This document shows positions 5,177-5,524 of a stretch of 5,524 nucleotides of DNA, one piece after another (position 1 is the stretch's first letter; each line of letters starts with the position of its first letter). The stretch is from Deltaproteobacteria bacterium (GTDB lineage Bacteria; Desulfobacterota_B; Binatia; UBA9968), in contig JAPUHZ010000426.1 of the NCBI GenBank assembly GCA_027297485.1, forward strand, positions 1-5,524. The letters run 5' to 3'. A program made the position numbers and the translations under genes. Under the pieces are notes generated by a model. It saw only the letters and a program-made list of their open reading frames with translations, did no database searches and was not told the origin of the DNA.

Positions 5177-5524
5177 TTACTGCAGCTTAGATTCAAGCTC
5201 CTCGATGGCCTGGAGGGCCAGAGGGTCACCCTCATTAAATCGTAAGACCCCACGGAACTCCTCTAAGGCTCTGTTGATCATCCCCTTGGCAGCGTAAATA
5301 CGACCTAAATTCAGGTAGGGAAAGTGGCGAGGCTCATAGCGTTTGGCCTCTTTGGCCTTCTCCAACCACGGGATAGCCTCGTCCAGTTTCTGCTCCTGCA
5401 TAAAGTAAACACCGATGTCGTTGTAGGGGTTGCCAAAATCAGGGTCGATCTTAATGGCGATTTCACACTCGGCAATCGCCTCTTCTATCCTCCCCTCAAA
5501 GCTGTAAGTCCAACCCAAATAGGT
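5177..5524 (-). CDS. tetratricopeptide-repeat protein, C-terminal fragment
   Basis: The frame is open to the right edge, so only the last 115 codons are seen. It contains about three consecutive 34-residue-type TPR units. The first is LGWTYSFEGRIEEAIAECEI and on to AIKIDPDFGN, with the classic IDP turn. The second is PYNDIGVYFMQEQKLDEAIP followed by WLEKAKE. The third is PYLNLGRIYAAKGMINRALE followed by EFRGVLRFNEGDP. A capping helix (LQAIEELESKLQ) then ends the protein, so the C-terminus looks natural. TPR units form helical scaffolds for protein-protein contacts; no enzymatic domain is visible, and partners cannot be inferred. A TTG at 5518 is not a likely start, because the repeat pattern continues upstream of it. 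The gene is convergent with the lysine-catabolic operon and probably unrelated to it. Confidence 0.88.
   Translation of the reverse strand, partial: TYLGWTYSFEGRIEEAIAECEIAIKIDPDFGNPYNDIGVYFMQEQKLDEAIPWLEKAKEAKRYEPRHFPYLNLGRIYAAKGMINRALEEFRGVLRFNEGDPLALQAIEELESKLQ

Noticed and set aside
5177..5518. TPR protein starting at the TTG at 5518
   Set aside because: The frame and the repeat pattern continue to the window edge, so the TTG is an internal leucine codon of a longer gene.
1..5524. CRISPR arrays, tRNA or rRNA genes, intact insertion sequences, phage or defence genes
   Set aside because: No regularly spaced repeats, cloverleaf-like or rRNA-like sequence, full transposase or phage/defence domain was seen on either strand.

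Overview
The window is a piece of bacterial chromosome with ordinary protein-coding density and moderately high GC. It suggests an uncultured soil- or water-type bacterium. The extracytoplasmic solute receptor of the tripartite tricarboxylate transporter (TTT) family has the wording I associate with Deltaproteobacteria, NC10/Methylomirabilota, Rokubacteria or Tectomicrobia. That placement is an impression from protein style, not a search result. Strong AGGAGG-type ribosome binding sites precede three of the main genes.

Left part, minus strand (read from 2167 down to 1): a small FMN split-barrel (pyridoxamine-phosphate-oxidase-like) protein is followed after about 10 bases by the C-terminal ATPase half of a sensor histidine kinase that has lost its dimerisation and sensor parts. 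A good sigma70-type promoter overlaps the end of that kinase remnant. It drives a secreted TTT receptor gene (tctC-like), which is followed by a perfect GC-rich hairpin and then the first 33 codons of a membrane permease (tctA-like) running off the left edge. No tctB-like small permease gene lies between them.

Middle part, plus strand (2168 to 5010): a 164-base divergent intergenic region with AT-rich palindromes and a candidate promoter leads into a possible 43-codon leader ORF. The leader has its own excellent ribosome binding site and overlaps the start of a full-length NAD(P)-dependent aldehyde dehydrogenase. Twenty bases further on is a saccharopine-dehydrogenase-fold oxidoreductase resembling lysine 6-dehydrogenase. 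Together the two enzymes would plausibly turn lysine (or saccharopine) into 2-aminoadipate semialdehyde and then 2-aminoadipate, so this is probably a lysine-catabolic operon.

Right part (5007 to 5524): a 54-codon plus-strand frame that begins in a GTGA overlap with the dehydrogenase stop codon resembles a decayed helix-turn-helix OrfA of an IS66-type insertion sequence. A convergent minus-strand tetratricopeptide-repeat (TPR) protein then runs off the right edge.

I found no CRISPR array, tRNA, rRNA or intact mobile element. Nothing here is clearly a new system. The points most worth a second look are the overlapping leader ORF with a duplicated translation-start region, the kinase truncation point, and the probable IS66 remnant.
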